Source: COE1 sp963596435
GTDB lineage: Bacteria > Bacillota > Clostridia > Lachnospirales > Lachnospiraceae
NCBI GenBank assembly: GCA_963596435.1
Contig: CAVBMG010000004.1
Coordinates: 39,039 to 103,038, forward strand
Length of the DNA: 64,000 bases
Direction of reading: 5' to 3'
Shown: positions 29,295-37,627 of the stretch, piece after piece
Layout of the letters: each line of letters opens with the position of its first letter
Numbering within the stretch: position 1 is the first letter of the stretch
Made by a program: the position numbers and the translations under genes
The notes under the pieces: model-generated
Database searches by the model: none
What the model was told of the DNA's origin: nothing
The model's input: the letters and a program-made list of their open reading frames with translations, nothing else

Positions 29295-30413
29295 TTAGTG
29301 TGAAGCAATGATTGATACTAAGTAAAATGGTACTTTGTCATTTTCATGGGTCTCAACCAGTTCAATTCTGACAGTATGTTTACCATAGGGTAAATGCTCT
29401 GCCAATGTATCCAGATGAAGGCAGTCACCCCAGGTCTCCTCGAAGTTGCCGTCAAGGATCATGGCGTGTTCCTCGTCTCCATCTACAATGGCTTTTGCAA
29501 TCGGGGTAGGCTGTACTACTGATTTACGATACTGTACAGCCAGACAGCTTCCCTCTACCTCAAAAGTGATGTTTGCGCCCTTTTCAGATGCTGTCCAGCC
29601 CTTACGGAATATCTCACGGATATCGTTCTGCGGGGTATCATCCTTGACAAAGCCCTCTGCGACAGGTTCATAATTGTTATTCTGCCAGCGTGTAGAATGT
29701 TCATATGCATTCTGTGTTATAGGCGCCGGCATGTCGTTATCCTGCCCCTTCTCCTCTGCAAGATCATCGTATACCTGCTTCAGGAAATAAATAATCACAT
29801 CTGCCATCATTCTATGTCCAAAATCATTTGGATGCAGATCATCCTGCGTAATCTCACGATTGGTTATTGAACCATCAGCTACTTTGGCATAAATAGTAGG
29901 TTTCATGCTTACACATGGTATCTGATATACTTCTCCAATATGGTTGTGCTGCACCTGGGCATTGCATCCGTCATCATAACGTACACTGTTCACGATCAGA
30001 AGCGCCGGTTTGCTCTCATCTGAATAGAGATGTCTGATCAAGCCCTCATAAGTCTCCAGGAAATGTGCGTTATCATCATCATTGACACTAAATTCCACAA
30101 CAGAGAAATCAATGTGCCGGGATAACAGATCACTATCTGCTCTTGCCACTCCAAACTGCGAAGTCGTACCGCCAATTCCTGCATTTACATAAGTAACACT
30201 TGTGTCCGGAAATTGCTTCTTCCACCATTCATATACAAGATATGCATAACAGGTTTCAGGTGTTGAGGACAGACAGCCCTGCGTAATAGAGCCTCCCAGA
30301 AATCCTACTGTAACAGGCTCTCCGTTCTTTGCCTTTTTCATAACTTTTTTAATTCGATACCAGTTTCCTCTGTTTACAACACCCAGATGTTCATCCAGTT
30401 GTATGATAGCCAT
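29295..30413 (-). CDS. CE17-type SGNH acetyl-mannan esterase
   Basis: 372 residues. The N-terminal SGNH hydrolase (about 35-215) has the nucleophile Ser in GFLGGSITQG, the Gly motif in GIGGTTSQFG, Asn in EFSVNDDD, and Asp/His in DDLHPNDFGH. A C-terminal beta-sandwich of about 140 residues resembles the carbohydrate-binding module fused to the known Roseburia CE17 enzyme. That enzyme removes 2-O-acetyl groups from mannose units. There is no signal peptide. It lies between the two GH130 phosphorylase genes, so deacetylation and phosphorolysis are co-expressed. Confidence 0.85.
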   Translation of the reverse strand: MAIIQLDEHLGVVNRGNWYRIKKVMKKAKNGEPVTVGFLGGSITQGCLSSTPETCYAYLVYEWWKKQFPDTSVTYVNAGIGGTTSQFGVARADSDLLSRHIDFSVVEFSVNDDDNAHFLETYEGLIRHLYSDESKPALLIVNSVRYDDGCNAQVQHNHIGEVYQIPCVSMKPTIYAKVADGSITNREITQDDLHPNDFGHRMMADVIIYFLKQVYDDLAEEKGQDNDMPAPITQNAYEHSTRWQNNNYEPVAEGFVKDDTPQNDIREIFRKGWTASEKGANITFEVEGSCLAVQYRKSVVQPTPIAKAIVDGDEEHAMILDGNFEETWGDCLHLDTLAEHLPYGKHTVRIELVETHENDKVPFYLVSIIASH

Positions 30414-30427
30414 TTTTCCTGCACTCC

Positions 30428-31597
30428 TTATTTGTTTAGGTACTCTAGGTTTTTCTTAATAAAATCACATCTCTGCTCTACACACTTAACACTGCGGAGA
30501 GGATCTGTTGGTGTATTGAATACATAGTCCATCAGTTTATCAATCGTAGTTGTTGCTACATGAAGTCTTGTATCACTGGAAGCATAGTAGATATATACAT
30601 CTCCGTTGTCTCTTGCGATCGCACCGTTTGTAAATACTACATTAGATACATCTCCAACTCTCTCTTCTCCAAGAGGAGCAATAAGGAATCCACCCGGTTC
30701 AGCAATGACCTTGGTAGGATCTTCAAGGCTTGTAGCAAATGCATATACGACATAACGAAGTCCTGCTGCTGTATTACGTACGCCATGTGCAATATGAATC
30801 CAGCCCTTAGGAGTCTTGATTGGAACCGCACCTGCACCATTCTTGGCTTCTGTAATGGTGTGATACTTTCTCTTGCTTGTAATGATCTCTTCATCAATAA
30901 CAGCATGTGTAATATCATCACACAGACCAAAACCGATTCCTCCGCCGCTTCCTGTATCAATGAAGTCATCCATAGGTCTTGTATAGAAAGCGTATTTGCC
31001 ATTGACAAATTCAGGATGCAGTACCACGTTACGCTGCTGAGGGGAATTCATAGTTTTAAGGTTATCCAATCTCTCCCATGTCTTCAGGTCTTTGGTTCTG
31101 ACGATACCTGCTGCTGCAACCGCTGCGGAAAGGTCATTCACACTGTTATCCTTGCTTTCTGAGCAGAATACACCATAGATATAACCGTCTTCATGCTTAG
31201 TAAGACGCATATCGTATACATTTGTCTCCTCCGGGCATACATCCTCTAACAAGATTGGATAATCCCAGAAGCGGAATCCATCAATACCATTATCACTCTC
31301 TGCTACCGCAAAGAAAGACTTTCTGTCATTGCCTTCTACACGGGCTACCAGATAGAATTTACCGTTCAGTTCGATTGCACCCGAGTTAAATACAGCATTT
31401 ACGCCCAGTCTTTCCATAAAATATGGATTGGTCTTTGGATTCAGATCAAATTTCCAGAAAGGTGGAATATGATCTCTTGTAAGGACAGGATATTTGTAGC
31501 GGTCATAGATACCGTTATAAAAATCTGTTTTTTCATTTTTTCGTGTTACGACTGCTTCGTAACGCTCCATGATTTCCTTATATTTCTCTTGAAACAT
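30428..31597 (-). CDS. GH130 beta-1,4-mannosylglucose phosphorylase (subfamily 1 type)
   Basis: 389 residues from ATG 31597, which is better spaced from GGAGG than the ATG two codons earlier. It is a GH130 propeller with catalytic Asp in VYDMRLTKHED and the longer N-terminal helix (KYKEIMERYEAVVTRKN) typical of subfamily 1. That group cleaves beta-mannosyl-1,4-glucose with phosphate to mannose-1-phosphate and glucose. It follows the epimerase gene by 16 bp, the pairing expected because the epimerase turns mannobiose into its substrate. Confidence 0.9.
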   Translation of the reverse strand: MFQEKYKEIMERYEAVVTRKNEKTDFYNGIYDRYKYPVLTRDHIPPFWKFDLNPKTNPYFMERLGVNAVFNSGAIELNGKFYLVARVEGNDRKSFFAVAESDNGIDGFRFWDYPILLEDVCPEETNVYDMRLTKHEDGYIYGVFCSESKDNSVNDLSAAVAAAGIVRTKDLKTWERLDNLKTMNSPQQRNVVLHPEFVNGKYAFYTRPMDDFIDTGSGGGIGFGLCDDITHAVIDEEIITSKRKYHTITEAKNGAGAVPIKTPKGWIHIAHGVRNTAAGLRYVVYAFATSLEDPTKVIAEPGGFLIAPLGEERVGDVSNVVFTNGAIARDNGDVYIYYASSDTRLHVATTTIDKLMDYVFNTPTDPLRSVKCVEQRCDFIKKNLEYLNK

Positions 31598-31613
31598 CAA
31601 CATTTCCTCCGTT

Positions 31614-32813
31614 TTACTTTGTGCCTTGTAAACGTTTGATTACTTCAAAACACATTCTGCCGTTATGATAAGGACATTTCCACGGCTCTACAATCGGTCT
31701 GGCCGTGTATGGTCTGCCATCTTCATTGACAAGCCAGTACCATTCTCTTCCGGCTTCATAACCATCTCTGTGGTCAATCACATATTTCTTAATGAACTCC
31801 CATTCTGCATCCGCAGCCTTGAGATATTTCTGACCTTCAATCGTACTCTTACCGCACTTGGAAGCTGCATTCAGGAAGCCTACTACTGTCTCTGCCTGCA
31901 CCCACCATACGCGATTGGTGTCTACAACACCCTTATCACATTCATTTGCCATGGAATGACCATCAAATGCTACCTCATAGACCTGTCTTGCCAGATCAAG
32001 CGTAATCGGTGTCATCTTGTCAGCGTATGCCTTTTCTCCAATGACTTCTACGCTTCTGTCAACCAGCCAGGCTGTCTCGATATCGTGTCCATAGGAATGC
32101 AAGTCAATGATGCTGTTCCATTTATCATCAAAAAAAACTTCCTGTCTGTGAAGCTTGGGATTATAAATCTTACCGGCGATAAGCTCCATCATCCACATCA
32201 GATGCTCTTTTACTTCCTGTTTATGGTCAACACGATAAAGCTCTGTGTACGCTTCAAATACGTGAAGCAGTGTATTCATGGTCTTCTTTGCCATAACACC
32301 ATTTTCTGAGAGTTTTTCATTGTCAATCTCATGAAAAGTCTCATCAAAAGCTTCTTTATATCCCAGCTCATCACGCATCTTATTCTCAATCAGATCATAA
32401 AGCTGATAAGCCATATCAAGAGCTTCCTTATCCCCACTTGCTTCATAATAGGAAGAAAGTGCATAAATGGAAAAAGCCTGATTATATGTATGCTTAATTG
32501 TTTCTTCCGGTGTTCCATCATATTTTACAGACCAGAACACACCGCCATTTTCCTTATCCCAGCAATAATCTTTCAAAAATTCAAAGCCGTGGCGAGCCTC
32601 CTCTAACAGGCTCTCATCCTTTAATAAGGTATATGCATTAGCAAAGAACCATGTAATACGACTGTTAAGAATACAGCCTTTTACTGCTTTCTTATCCAGC
32701 TTATGTTCATAGTCCATCCATCCATAATATCCACCGTTTTCATTATCTCTTAAATGTTTCCAGAAAGGGATGATGTCATTGGTCAGATGTTCCCTGATTT
32801 CTTCTACTCTCAT
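31614..32813 (-). CDS. Cellobiose 2-epimerase / mannobiose 2-epimerase
   Basis: 399 residues from ATG 32813. An (alpha/alpha)6-barrel protein of the N-acylglucosamine 2-epimerase superfamily, with catalytic-type His residues in LHSYGHDIETAW and EPWKCPYHNGR and conserved Trp residues (NRVWWVQAE). Together with a GH130_1 enzyme this is the beta-1,4-mannobiose 2-epimerase step: the reducing-end mannose becomes glucose, giving mannosylglucose. An N-acylglucosamine epimerase role is less likely given the operon. It lies 19 bp after a permease gene and 16 bp before its partner phosphorylase. Confidence 0.88.
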   Translation of the reverse strand: MRVEEIREHLTNDIIPFWKHLRDNENGGYYGWMDYEHKLDKKAVKGCILNSRITWFFANAYTLLKDESLLEEARHGFEFLKDYCWDKENGGVFWSVKYDGTPEETIKHTYNQAFSIYALSSYYEASGDKEALDMAYQLYDLIENKMRDELGYKEAFDETFHEIDNEKLSENGVMAKKTMNTLLHVFEAYTELYRVDHKQEVKEHLMWMMELIAGKIYNPKLHRQEVFFDDKWNSIIDLHSYGHDIETAWLVDRSVEVIGEKAYADKMTPITLDLARQVYEVAFDGHSMANECDKGVVDTNRVWWVQAETVVGFLNAASKCGKSTIEGQKYLKAADAEWEFIKKYVIDHRDGYEAGREWYWLVNEDGRPYTARPIVEPWKCPYHNGRMCFEVIKRLQGTK

Positions 32814-32832
32814 TTCTCTCACACCTCTTTGC

Positions 32833-33678
32833 TTAACCCTTAACAGCACCGGCAGTCAATCCGCTGTAAATCTGCTTCTGGAATATTAAGAATACGATCA
32901 GTGCCGGAATCAGACTGATAATAACACCTGCACAGATCAGGTTGTATTTACTTCCCAAAGGTCCTACGAACGTATACAGTGATATAGCGATAGTCTTAAT
33001 CTTAGGGTCACTCAAATAAAGGCTGGCATTATAGTATTCATTATAAGTACCTACACCCTTTAAGATCATAACTGTTACAATAGCCGGCTTCAGCAGCGGA
33101 AACAGAATCTTAAAGAAGATAGTAAAGTAAGACGCTCCATCCATATATGCTGACTCATCCAGTGAAGTCGGGATATTCTCGAAAAACTGAATGAAGATGT
33201 AAATAGAGATTACGTCAGTACCCATGGAAAGAATAATATAACCATATAAATGATTGATAAATCCAATCTGATACATTAACTGGTAAGTAGCAACCTGCAT
33301 CGCAATGCCCGGAAGTAATGTAGCGAACAGGAACAGGTTTCTGATCAAACCATTTCCGGGAAAAGTAAATCTGTTCAATACATAGGCGAGCATAGAGCCT
33401 ATCATAACAGAACCAAATACAACAAATACCAGTACAATGAAGGAATTTAAAAATGCTCTTCCCATGTTTGCCTTGTTAAATGCCTGAATGAAATTATCAA
33501 AATTCAGCCAGCTCTCCGGCAAAGTCATAACATTGGTATTCTGATATTCTGTCTCAGTCTTAAATGCTGTGATAACACAGGATACAACTGGGAGCAGCGC
33601 TACAAAGGAGAAAAATAACAAGGAAAAATATTCAATAAATATCCATAAATAATGTTTAATCTTCTGGCTGACTGTCAT
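32833..33678 (-). CDS. Mannooligosaccharide ABC transporter permease (MalG-like)
   Basis: 281 residues with six membrane helices and the EAA loop ESAYMDGASYFTIFFKILFP. It ends in SGLTAGAVKG, the standard tail of this permease class. It overlaps the partner permease by 4 bp (ATGA), so translation is coupled. It imports oligosaccharides delivered by the lipoprotein encoded two genes upstream. The energising ATPase is not encoded in the window. Confidence 0.93.
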   Translation of the reverse strand: MTVSQKIKHYLWIFIEYFSLLFFSFVALLPVVSCVITAFKTETEYQNTNVMTLPESWLNFDNFIQAFNKANMGRAFLNSFIVLVFVVFGSVMIGSMLAYVLNRFTFPGNGLIRNLFLFATLLPGIAMQVATYQLMYQIGFINHLYGYIILSMGTDVISIYIFIQFFENIPTSLDESAYMDGASYFTIFFKILFPLLKPAIVTVMILKGVGTYNEYYNASLYLSDPKIKTIAISLYTFVGPLGSKYNLICAGVIISLIPALIVFLIFQKQIYSGLTAGAVKG

Positions 33679-34676
33679 GCTTTTGACGCCTCCTTTGCTC
33701 TGATACGTGCAAGCTTCTTTTCTCTTCTGGCACCGGCATTCTTATCTTCATCTGCCGCATCCTTAAATACATATTTGAAGAAGAGATTCTGCAGTACTGT
33801 CACAATCATGATAATGACTAATAATACGATAGCCATAGCAGATGCAAGACCTACCTTCTGGCTTGTATGTGCAATCTCGTGCATCTTTACAAAATAGGTT
33901 GCTGTTCCGTTAGCACCACCGGACATGATAACGTATGGCGGTTCAAATGCACTCAGGGAACCGGAAATTGACATGATAAGGTTTAACATAACAATAGTCT
34001 TGATACTCGGCAGCATAATGTATTTGAACTGCTGCCATTTATTTGCACCGTCTAACATGGCTGCTTCATACAACTCAGAATCAACTGACATCATAGCACC
34101 TACGAAGAGCACCATATTCTGTCCGAAATATTTCCACACACTGGTCGCAACCAGAGAAACATTGTTGATACTGGTATCCTTAAGCCAATACGGAAGATTT
34201 TCCTGATTAAAGCCTATCCAGCCAAGCACCGTATCTAATACGAAGCCTCTGGTATAGAAGAACTTAAAAATAAAGCCAATGGCAATACCGTTTATCAGAA
34301 ACGGGAAGAACATACAGCCTTTGAAGAAATCTCCTCCCTTTACCTTAAAACTGAGAATTGTTGCCAGATATAATGCAAGAGCTAGCTGTACTACAGCACC
34401 GCCCATATAATACAGGGATAACCATAATGACCTGAAGCAGTCATCTCTGGTAAATACCTCTTTGTAATTTTTTAATCCTACAAAGGTTCTTGTTCCTACA
34501 TACTTCATTTTATAGAAGCTGAACTTGAACATCTCTGCGAACGGATAGTATGTAAATAAAAGTAATAAAGTCAATGGAACAATCATAAAAAGAACAATGA
34601 TCACCGCCTGTTGTCCTTTTCGGCTTTTCAGCCATCTGTGTAGATTAAATGGTTTTTTCGTCTGGGATGATGCCAT
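33675..34676 (-). CDS. Mannooligosaccharide ABC transporter permease (MalF-like)
   Basis: 333 residues from ATG 34676 (AAAGGAGGAGG ahead); the longer open frame runs back through a stem-loop and is not used. Six membrane helices and the EAA loop (ELYEAAMLDGANKWQQFKYI) are present. A basic cytoplasmic tail (RREKKLARIRAKEASKA) closes it. It is the partner of the MalG-like permease. Confidence 0.92.
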   Translation of the reverse strand: MASSQTKKPFNLHRWLKSRKGQQAVIIVLFMIVPLTLLLLFTYYPFAEMFKFSFYKMKYVGTRTFVGLKNYKEVFTRDDCFRSLWLSLYYMGGAVVQLALALYLATILSFKVKGGDFFKGCMFFPFLINGIAIGFIFKFFYTRGFVLDTVLGWIGFNQENLPYWLKDTSINNVSLVATSVWKYFGQNMVLFVGAMMSVDSELYEAAMLDGANKWQQFKYIMLPSIKTIVMLNLIMSISGSLSAFEPPYVIMSGGANGTATYFVKMHEIAHTSQKVGLASAMAIVLLVIIMIVTVLQNLFFKYVFKDAADEDKNAGARREKKLARIRAKEASKA

Positions 34677-34733
34677 AGCGCAACCTCCTCCTTTTCTCTC
34701 CTCAAAAACATAAACGTAACCGAATCTGCCTTG

Positions 34734-34764
34734 TAAAACGAGCCGGGGAGCGAACCCCCGGCCC
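34734..34764 (-). terminator. Leaky terminator/attenuator after the lipoprotein gene
   Basis: GCCGGGG/CCCCGGC arms with a 7-nt loop are followed by CGTTTTAC on the minus strand. It lies between the lipoprotein stop codon and the first permease. Partial termination here would give an excess of binding protein over the membrane parts, which is common in such operons. Confidence 0.6.
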
Positions 34765-34790
34765 ATAATACTCCTTAGTAACTGTAAAGT

Positions 34791-36209
34791 TTAGTATTTT
34801 ACTTCAATTCCAAGAGAATCCTGTGCATCGTTCCACTTCTGTGTCCACTCTGCCATAATATCATCAAAGGATTCTCCATTAGATGCTGCTTCAACAATCT
34901 TCTGAACCTTTAAGTCACCGCCTGCGTTGAAGTTTAATTCAGACTCAGCGTTCATTTCATTCATCAGATCTTCTTCACCATCTAATGCTGTTACATTAGA
35001 TACAACTTCTACATTATCAAATGTGAAGGATGTAGGAGCTGTCTTGGAGATAGGGTAGCCACCTTCAAGATCACACCAGCCGGACTCTTCAACCATCCAC
35101 TTAACGAATACCATAGCCGCTGTCTTGTTCTCATCAGAAGCATGTACATTGATACCGTAGCAGTAGTCAGGACCTGCTGTTGTATACTGCTTGCCATCAA
35201 TTGTCATAGGGAATGGCATATATCCGATATCATCTGCATTATCACCAGCTGCTTTCATCTGAGCAACTGCCCAGGAACCAAGTACCATAGTACCGATCTC
35301 GCCATTGTTGATCATAGGCTTGCAGCCTTCCCAGTCTGTTGTAGAGTAGTCATCCTCTGTTAAGCCGTTAGCAACTGCATCATACAGAATCTTGTAAAGT
35401 GCATAAGCACCTGTTCCGTCACCGTTATCCTTGAAAGGTTCTGCTGTATGAACGAATTTCTGATTTAACCATGTCTCATCGCCTGTTGTAATAGCGCCAA
35501 GATAAGCATCCCACTGGCCACCCATTGTCCAGCCTGCTGCATAGTTTGTATACAGAGGAATTGCATCTGTATTGTCCTTGATTAACTGTAAGTCAGCAAT
35601 GAACTCGTCTGGAGTCTTAGGAAGTTCTGTGATACCAGCCTGTTCAAATACTGCCTTGTTATAAAGGATGCCCTGTGCATTTCCCATATAACCGATACCA
35701 TAGCAAAGACCGTCAGATTTCCACTGGTCAGCGAAGTTGATAAGCTCAGACATCTCATCAACTGTTCCATAAGGATAGAAATATGTTGATAAATCCTTGG
35801 CATCTACAGAAGGGATGAACATGATATCGCCCCAATCTTCTGTAGGAAGACGAAGAAGTGCTGTTTCTGCATAATCTGTGATACCCTCTGTTGTTACTGT
35901 GATGTTAGGATATACCTTATTAAATTCTTCAATCAGCTTAGCCATAGTACCATCTTCCTCACGGTCTGTCTTGTGATGCATAAAGCTGATAGAAGCTGTC
36001 AGGTCTGTGTAGTCCTCACCTAATTTGATAGATGCATATGTAGGAACTGCAGAATCCTCTGTTGTTGCTGCATCTGCTGTTGTGTCTGCTGCTGATGCCG
36101 CATCTGTTGCTGCTGCATCTGTACTGCTCGAATCGCTGCTGCCGCATGCTGCTAAAGACATAGTCATTACGGCTGCCATACCCAATGCTGTTAATTTTCT
36201 TAACTTCAT
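34791..36209 (-). CDS. Mannooligosaccharide-binding lipoprotein
   Basis: 472 residues. Signal peptide MKLRKLTALGMAAVMTMS with lipobox LAAC, a long Ser/Thr/Asp-rich linker to about residue 60, and a type 1 solute-binding fold. Its position at the head of the mannan operon makes it the receptor for (acetylated, galactosylated) mannooligosaccharides, as for the mannan-binding protein of Roseburia. The mature domain is clearly related to the binding domain of the decayed GGDEF sensor near 47-48.5 kb (shared pattern GILYNK.VF.QAGIT). It has GGGAGG ahead of the ATG. Confidence 0.9.
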   Translation of the reverse strand: MKLRKLTALGMAAVMTMSLAACGSSDSSSTDAAATDAASAADTTADAATTEDSAVPTYASIKLGEDYTDLTASISFMHHKTDREEDGTMAKLIEEFNKVYPNITVTTEGITDYAETALLRLPTEDWGDIMFIPSVDAKDLSTYFYPYGTVDEMSELINFADQWKSDGLCYGIGYMGNAQGILYNKAVFEQAGITELPKTPDEFIADLQLIKDNTDAIPLYTNYAAGWTMGGQWDAYLGAITTGDETWLNQKFVHTAEPFKDNGDGTGAYALYKILYDAVANGLTEDDYSTTDWEGCKPMINNGEIGTMVLGSWAVAQMKAAGDNADDIGYMPFPMTIDGKQYTTAGPDYCYGINVHASDENKTAAMVFVKWMVEESGWCDLEGGYPISKTAPTSFTFDNVEVVSNVTALDGEEDLMNEMNAESELNFNAGGDLKVQKIVEAASNGESFDDIMAEWTQKWNDAQDSLGIEVKY

Positions 36210-36243
36210 TTTTGTTTCCTCCCTTTTGAATTTTTAATTCGTT

Positions 36244-36298
36244 TTAAGTTATCTGTTTAACTTAATTTTAGCTTACTACTTAATTTTCATTAAGTCAA
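36244..36298 (-). promoter_or_regulatory. Mannan operon promoter with LacI-type operators
   Basis: On the minus strand TTGACT (36298-36293) and a weaker TAAGCT (36275-36270) are 17 nt apart. The palindrome ACTTAAT-TTTC-ATTAAGT (36278-36295) sits over the -35 and spacer. A second, TTAAGTTA-TCTGTT-TAACTTAA (36244-36265), sits just downstream of the -10. Both share ACTTAA half-sites, and another AACTTAA lies at 36340-36346. This arrangement fits repression by the LacI-family protein encoded next door. The rest of the 320-bp gap is AT-rich with no gene. Confidence 0.65.
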
Positions 36299-36482
36299 TA
36301 TTATTTCAACTACGCCTCTACACTTTTTCCTATTTTCACAACTTAACTGATTAATTTTTGTATATTTTTACAGCTTATATTTTTTATTCTGTTTCTGCCT
36401 ATACTAACTAACGATAAATATATTCATTAAATTCTATTTATATATACATATCTCCCTTTACATAAGTTCCTATTTTTTAACT

Positions 36483-36521
36483 AAAAAATACCTCCTGCTT
36501 ACTTAAAAGTCAGAAGGTATT
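36483..36521 (-). terminator. Terminator of the first LacI-family gene
   Basis: Outer arms AATACCT/AGGTATT plus inner CTG/CAG and ACTT/AAGT pairings are followed by TTTTTT on the minus strand, 10 bp past the regulator stop codon. It separates the regulator from the mannan importer operon. Confidence 0.8.
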
Positions 36522-36530
36522 CCCCATCTT

Positions 36531-37556
36531 CTATTTATCCAGTTTTTTCGCAGTTTCTCTCACGACCAGTTTTCCCGGTACAATGTGCAGATTCTCTGTA
36601 TAAGTGGTATTCTCTATCTTCCTGATAAGACATTGCAATGCAATCTTGGACATCTCACCCATATCTACGGCATATGTCGTAATTCTGGAATCGCCAAATT
36701 CCGGATACAGATAATCATCATATCCTACTACCGACACATCCTCAGGCACGCGATATCCATTCTCTTCCAGAGTCTTGATCAGAGCATATGCGCTGACATC
36801 ATTGTTGCACACAAATGCTGTAGGCATCTCCTCCGGCAGGACAAATTTATGTTCCAGACCTATGATACCATTCTCTTCGTCTCGATCCTTCACAATCCAG
36901 TCTTCACGAACCGGAATATGATGTTCCATAAGAGCCTTGCAATATCCAAAATATCTGTCCGTGATGCTTTCCGTATACATAAGCGTACCGACATATGCTA
37001 TCCTTGTATGTCCAAGACCAAACAGATAATTCGTCATTGTGTAAGCACCATTAAAGCTTGCAGATATGACTGAATCTATGACTTCTTCATTGTCATCGTA
37101 AAAATCCATAAACACCATCGGGAATTTCTTATAACGATACAGCATCTTCAAATATTCCTGTCTGGGTCTGCCTATAATGATAACTCCATCTACTCTTTCT
37201 TCTTCCAGAAGCTTAGGCGGCTCCAGTGACTCCTCTGCATGAGTACTTATGACCTCAAGCATCGTAAAGCAGTTCTTCTTTACTGCTCTCGTTGCCATTT
37301 CCTGATACATTTTCCAGTAAAAGGATGCAAATCTGGCAAAATAACTCTCCAGACTGATAACTCCTATTGTATAGGATTTATTCTTATTCTTCTGGTTAGA
37401 ATGAATAGGCACATATCCCATCTCATCTGCCAGATCTTTGATTTTTTCACGCAGCTCCTCGCTGACGCCTTTTTGTCCGGACAAAGCTTTAGACACTGTT
37501 ACTACACTGACATTCAGCTTTTCTGCAATATCTGCCAGCTTTACTGCTTTGACCAT
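36531..37556 (-). CDS. LacI-family transcriptional regulator (mannan locus, upstream of importer operon)
   Basis: 341 residues: N-terminal LacI helix-turn-helix (VKLADIAEKLNVSVVTVSKALSGQK: the first helices and recognition helix lie within residues 5-25), hinge helix about 45-60, and a periplasmic-binding-like sugar domain (about 65-335). It is a one-component sugar-responsive repressor, inferred ligand a mannan breakdown product. It lies directly before the importer operon, whose promoter carries matching palindromes, and has its own promoter inside the end of the GH36 gene. GGGAGGG precedes the ATG. Confidence 0.92.
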   Translation of the reverse strand: MVKAVKLADIAEKLNVSVVTVSKALSGQKGVSEELREKIKDLADEMGYVPIHSNQKNKNKSYTIGVISLESYFARFASFYWKMYQEMATRAVKKNCFTMLEVISTHAEESLEPPKLLEEERVDGVIIIGRPRQEYLKMLYRYKKFPMVFMDFYDDNEEVIDSVISASFNGAYTMTNYLFGLGHTRIAYVGTLMYTESITDRYFGYCKALMEHHIPVREDWIVKDRDEENGIIGLEHKFVLPEEMPTAFVCNNDVSAYALIKTLEENGYRVPEDVSVVGYDDYLYPEFGDSRITTYAVDMGEMSKIALQCLIRKIENTTYTENLHIVPGKLVVRETAKKLDK

Positions 37557-37598
37557 ATTGTTCCCTCCCTCAGGGTTTATTCTTTTTTAGCTTATTTT

Positions 37599-37627
37599 AA
37601 TATAATTTAATCGTGCAGTTTTGTCAA
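37599..37627 (-). promoter_or_regulatory. Promoter of the first LacI-family gene
   Basis: TTGACA (37627-37622), a 17-nt spacer and TATATT (37604-37599) on the minus strand. The -35 box overlaps the stop codon of the GH36 gene, so the regulator can be made independently of the glycosidase genes. Confidence 0.75.
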
